The notes under the pieces: model-generated
Told to the model about the DNA's origin: nothing
Databases searched by the model: none
The model's input: only the letters and a program-made list of their open reading frames with translations
Made by a program: the position numbers and the translations under genes
Assembly: GCF_014863605.1 (NCBI RefSeq)
Contig: NZ_CP062252.1
Location: 2,985,001-3,049,000, forward strand
Direction: 5' to 3'
Origin: Pseudomonas allokribbensis
GTDB taxonomy: Bacteria > Pseudomonadota > Gammaproteobacteria > Pseudomonadales > Pseudomonadaceae
DNA: 64,000 nucleotides
In this document: positions 61,599-64,000 of the stretch, one piece after another
How the letters are laid out: every line of letters starts with the position of its first letter
Position numbering within the stretch: position 1 is the first letter of the stretch

Positions 61599-62024
61599 TC
61601 AGTGTTTTTTTGCCTGCTCGCGTACCCGTTCTTCCTGTTCGCGCAGTTCCGGGGTGAACTCGGCGCCGAAATCTTCCGGGCTGAACACCTGGCGAATCTC
61701 GATCTCGGCTTCGGTGCCCGGCATGGGATTAGGGCAGCGCTTGACCCACTCGATGGCTTCTTCCTTCGACTTCACGTCCCAGATCCAGTAACCGGCGATC
61801 AGCTCCTTGGTTTCGGCGAAGGGGCCGTCGATCACGCTGCGTTTTTCACCGCTGAAACGTACCCGGGCGCCCTTGCTGCTGGGGTGCAGGCCATCGGCGG
61901 ACACCAGAATGCCGGCCTTGGCCAGTTCCTCGTTGTAGTTGCCCATGTCGGTCAGCAATTGTTCGCTGGGCATTACGCCGGCTTCGGAGTCCTGGCTGGC
62001 TTTGACAATGATCATGAAACGCAT
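61599..62024 (-). CDS. YciI-family (YCII/DGPF) protein
   Basis: This 141-residue protein has the ferredoxin-like YCII domain with MRFMIIVKASQDSEAGVMPS at the start and the DGPFAETKE motif (about 66-74) that gives the subfamily its name, and a charged C-terminal tail (REQEERVREQAKKH). Such proteins are often encoded near ECF sigma factors; none is seen here. GGAG lies 7 bases before the ATG. The exact reaction is unknown. Confidence 0.92.
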   Translation of the reverse strand: MRFMIIVKASQDSEAGVMPSEQLLTDMGNYNEELAKAGILVSADGLHPSSKGARVRFSGEKRSVIDGPFAETKELIAGYWIWDVKSKEEAIEWVKRCPNPMPGTEAEIEIRQVFSPEDFGAEFTPELREQEERVREQAKKH

Positions 62025-62156
62025 GGTGTTTCTCCGCTGGAAAGTGAGGGATTCACTGCTTTGTCGAATGGCGGGGGCTTGAATCGACAGGTCGTTAAAT
62101 AAAAGATGCAGACTCGCGTTTTAACAAGCATCGCCTCCATACGGAATGTGTCCGCC

Positions 62157-62600
62157 ATGCCCACACTGGAACTCACGACCCTGATCCCCGATCGCACCCC
62201 GAGCGAGGTACTCGACTTCTGCCTGGAAGGCGTCAATTTCCCGAAGATCTTTCCCGAACGCGTCACGCCGCTGGGGGTTATCGACCTGAACAACTTGCGT
62301 ATCGAAGCCGGGCGGCAATTCCGTTTCCGGCACTGGATGTTCAATCTGATCCCGTCGAACTGGACGGTGACGATCCGCGAAGTCGGCGACACGCATTTTG
62401 TCGATGAAATGCTCAAGGGACCGCTGCGTGCCTTTCGTCATGAACATCGGGTGGCGGCGGGTGAGGGCGGTACGCTATACACCGACCGCGTGACGTATTC
62501 GGCGATTGGCGGGGCGTTCAGCGAGCGATTGCTGGTGAACGGCTACATGCGGCGGATATTCGAGGCCCGCCATCGCAACATGCTGCAATTGCTTGGGTAG
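62157..62600 (+). CDS. SRPBCC-family lipid-binding-fold protein
   Basis: This 147-residue protein begins MPTLELTTLIPDRTPSEVLD, with the START/Bet v1-like order of strand, helix and long C-terminal helix (FEARHRNMLQLLG). The strand FRHWMFNLIPSNWTVTIREV and the segment VDEMLKGPLRAFRHEHRVAA match cell-division-inhibitor-like SRPBCC proteins. ATG 62157 is taken over an earlier ATG at 62106 because homologues start at MPTLE; the ribosome-binding site is weak in both. Confidence 0.75.
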   Translation: MPTLELTTLIPDRTPSEVLDFCLEGVNFPKIFPERVTPLGVIDLNNLRIEAGRQFRFRHWMFNLIPSNWTVTIREVGDTHFVDEMLKGPLRAFRHEHRVAAGEGGTLYTDRVTYSAIGGAFSERLLVNGYMRRIFEARHRNMLQLLG

Positions 62601-62732
62601 CGCTCAAGGTTGTATCCAATCTTGCGTGGTGGCACATGACAATTTCGGTTCAGGCATAGGTCGTCGGACAATTTCGTGGTTAACTTCCGCCTCTTGCATG
62701 CTTTCCCAACAACGTTAAGAAGGACTCCGTTC

Positions 62733-63233
62733 ATGGCTCAAGTCACGCTCAAAGGCAACCCGGTTCAAGTCAACGGCCAATTGCCACAAGCCGGTTCCAA
62801 GGCACCAGCCTTTTCCCTGGTAGCCGGCAATCTGTCCGACGTCACCCTGAAAGACTTCGCCGGCAAGCGCAAAGTGCTGAACATTTTCCCAAGCGTCGAC
62901 ACCCCGACCTGCGCTACCTCCGTGCGCAAGTTCAACGCTCAGGCCAACGAACTGGCCAACACCGTGGTGCTGTGCATCTCGGCTGACCTGCCATTCGCCC
63001 AGGCCCGTTTCTGCGGCGCCGAAGGCCTGGAAAACGTACAGAACCTGTCGACCCTGCGTGGCGCCGAGTTCATCCAGAACTACGGCGTGGCCATCGCTGA
63101 CGGCCCGCTGAAAGGCCTGACCGCCCGTGCGGTAGTCGTGCTGGACGAAAACGACAACGTGCTGCACAGCGAGCTGGTCAAGGAAATCGCTGAAGAGCCG
63201 AACTACGAGGCAGCTCTCTCGGTTTTGAAATAA
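62733..63233 (+). CDS. tpx: Thiol peroxidase, atypical 2-Cys peroxiredoxin
   Basis: This 166-residue Tpx has the peroxidatic cysteine in [11 protein letters not shown] (Cys60) and the resolving cysteine in ARFCGAEGL (Cys94), the normal spacing for Tpx. It reduces peroxides in the cell with thioredoxin. AAGGA lies 8 bases before ATG 62733. In P. aeruginosa tpx (PA2532) is also close to muxABC-opmB, as here. A terminator follows. Confidence 0.96.
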   Translation: MAQVTLKGNPVQVNGQLPQAGSKAPAFSLVAGNLSDVTLKDFAGKRKVLNIFPSVDTPTCATSVRKFNAQANELANTVVLCISADLPFAQARFCGAEGLENVQNLSTLRGAEFIQNYGVAIADGPLKGLTARAVVVLDENDNVLHSELVKEIAEEPNYEAALSVLK

Positions 63234-63263
63234 GTGTTCTGAAACAAGCGCTTTACAATTGTT

Positions 63264-63293
63264 AACGGCCTGGCCCTGTCCAGGCCGTTTTCA
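63264..63293 (+). terminator. Terminator of tpx
   Basis: AACGGCCTGG / CCAGGCCGTT (10-bp stem, 6-base loop) followed by TTCATTT. Confidence 0.85.
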
Positions 63294-63421
63294 TTTGTGT
63301 ATCAGTGTTTTGGCTCACACCTTGAAACGTAAGTTGAAGGTAAATTGCCGGTAAAGCTGCTTTGCTTTACCCCCACCAGTGCTTATCGTTCAGCCTCCCG
63401 TAAAAGAAGCCCACGCGCCCA

Positions 63422-64000
63422 ATGGTTAATCACTCCATGCAATCGTCTTCCCGAAACTCTCGTCGCTGGCTGCTCAGCCTGCTTGTCCTGCTGGTCATCG
63501 CCGGTCTGTGCTGGAAATTCTGGCCCGCCGGATCGACCCACAAAGAGGGCGGCGAGAAAGCCGCGGCCGGTCATACCGGTCGTTCGGGGATGATGCGTCC
63601 GGGCTTCGGCGGCGCGGCAGGTCCGATCCCGGTGCGCGTGGCGCCGGCCGTCACCGGTGACTTCCCGCTGTATTACAAGGCGCTGGGTACCGTGACCGCG
63701 CTCAACACCATCAACGTGCGCAGCCGGGTCGGCGGCGAACTGGTGAAGATCTATTTCGAAGAAGGGCAGATGGTCAAGGCCGGCGATCTGCTGGCGGAAA
63801 TCGATCCGCGCTCGTACCAGAACGCCTTGCTCCAGGCTGAGGGCACCTTGCTGCAGAACCAGGCTCAGCTGAAAAACGCCCAGGTCGACGTCGAGCGCTA
63901 TCGCGGCCTGTTCAAGGAAGACAGCATCGCCAAGCAGACCCTGGACACCGCCGAAGCGCTGGTCGGCCAGTACCTCGGCACCGTGAAGACCAATCAGGCG
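63422..64000 (+). CDS. muxA: MuxA/MdtA-like RND membrane fusion protein (3' end outside window)
   Basis: The open frame from ATG 63422 (or ATG 63437) runs to the window end: 193 codons without a stop. It has an N-terminal membrane anchor (RRWLLSLLVLLVIAGLCWKF) and the HlyD-type lipoyl and hairpin parts (TVTALNTINVRSRVGGELVK, GDLLAEIDPRSYQNALLQAE, VERYRGLFKEDSIAKQTLDT). This is the periplasmic adaptor of a MuxABC/MdtABC-type multidrug pump. Neither start has a clear ribosome-binding site. Confidence 0.93.
   Translation, partial: MVNHSMQSSSRNSRRWLLSLLVLLVIAGLCWKFWPAGSTHKEGGEKAAAGHTGRSGMMRPGFGGAAGPIPVRVAPAVTGDFPLYYKALGTVTALNTINVRSRVGGELVKIYFEEGQMVKAGDLLAEIDPRSYQNALLQAEGTLLQNQAQLKNAQVDVERYRGLFKEDSIAKQTLDTAEALVGQYLGTVKTNQA

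Noticed and set aside
1..64000. Window ends seen as the two ends of one efflux operon
   Set aside because: The window starts with an RND C-terminus and ends with an adaptor N-terminus, but the first gene is not followed by an opmB-like channel gene and sits at a convergent end; they are two separate pumps unless shown otherwise.

Overview
The window is a high-GC Gammaproteobacterial chromosome segment that reads as Pseudomonas, most likely the P. fluorescens group. Pointers are a thiol peroxidase gene directly before a muxA/mdtA-like efflux gene, an orphan cbb3 oxidase subunit beside a siroheme reductase (the PA4130-PA4134 arrangement of P. aeruginosa), and a locus collinear with PA0691-PA0701. 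No phage structural genes, integrase, complete insertion sequence or CRISPR array was seen.

Layout. 1-5390: end of an RND pump gene, a beta-propeller gene, and an AT-richer islet with a metallo-beta-lactamase-fold protein, a methyltransferase and an acyltransferase. 5536-8147: small genes (NADAR enzyme, decayed SseB, membrane and unknown proteins) and tRNA-Ser(UGA). 8270-16875: core-type genes (YccA, lipoprotein, Lrp regulator, DMT exporter, FUSC protein coupled to an aldehyde dehydrogenase) and a periplasmic redox trio (cytochrome c, lactone oxidase, PLP enzyme). 16879-19233: a DNase bacteriocin followed by four chained immunity genes.

19503-29581 is a cell-envelope locus: a Phd/transposase-domain fusion (PhdA-like), a TpsB transporter, an ExbB with an extra periplasmic LamG part, ExbD, TonB, a porin, a coiled-coil protein, a YbjN-like protein, a parvulin and a LysR regulator. 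No TpsA substrate gene is present. 29654-37098 is a repeat-built region: three Ig-like protein genes, each with a LuxR-type operator upstream, alternate with DUF6124-like genes, two copies of a structured RNA with covarying helices, and one intact plus two broken copies of a GNAT gene. A GGGGAC-GATTTATT palindrome marks the joins.

37214-43005 holds a hypothetical gene, the orphan CcoN/CcoQ-like pair, a nitrite/sulfite reductase with its DUF934 partner, and a membrane protein. 43048-61397 holds an octaheme-TPR cytochrome, a lipoprotein, and a probable 15-kb operon on the minus strand: DUF1254 protein, two outer-membrane beta-barrel candidates, MoxR, DUF58, DUF4381, two vWA proteins, BatD, a HAD phosphatase, an arylsulfatase and an MFS-spermidine synthase fusion. 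61599-64000 holds a YciI protein, an SRPBCC protein, tpx and the start of muxA.

The strongest leads are the four-immunity array, the lux-box/Ig/structured-RNA triplication, the TpsB-ExbB-TonB locus without TpsA, and the MoxR/vWA-sulfatase operon. All assignments come from reading the sequence and recalled family knowledge; no searches were run.
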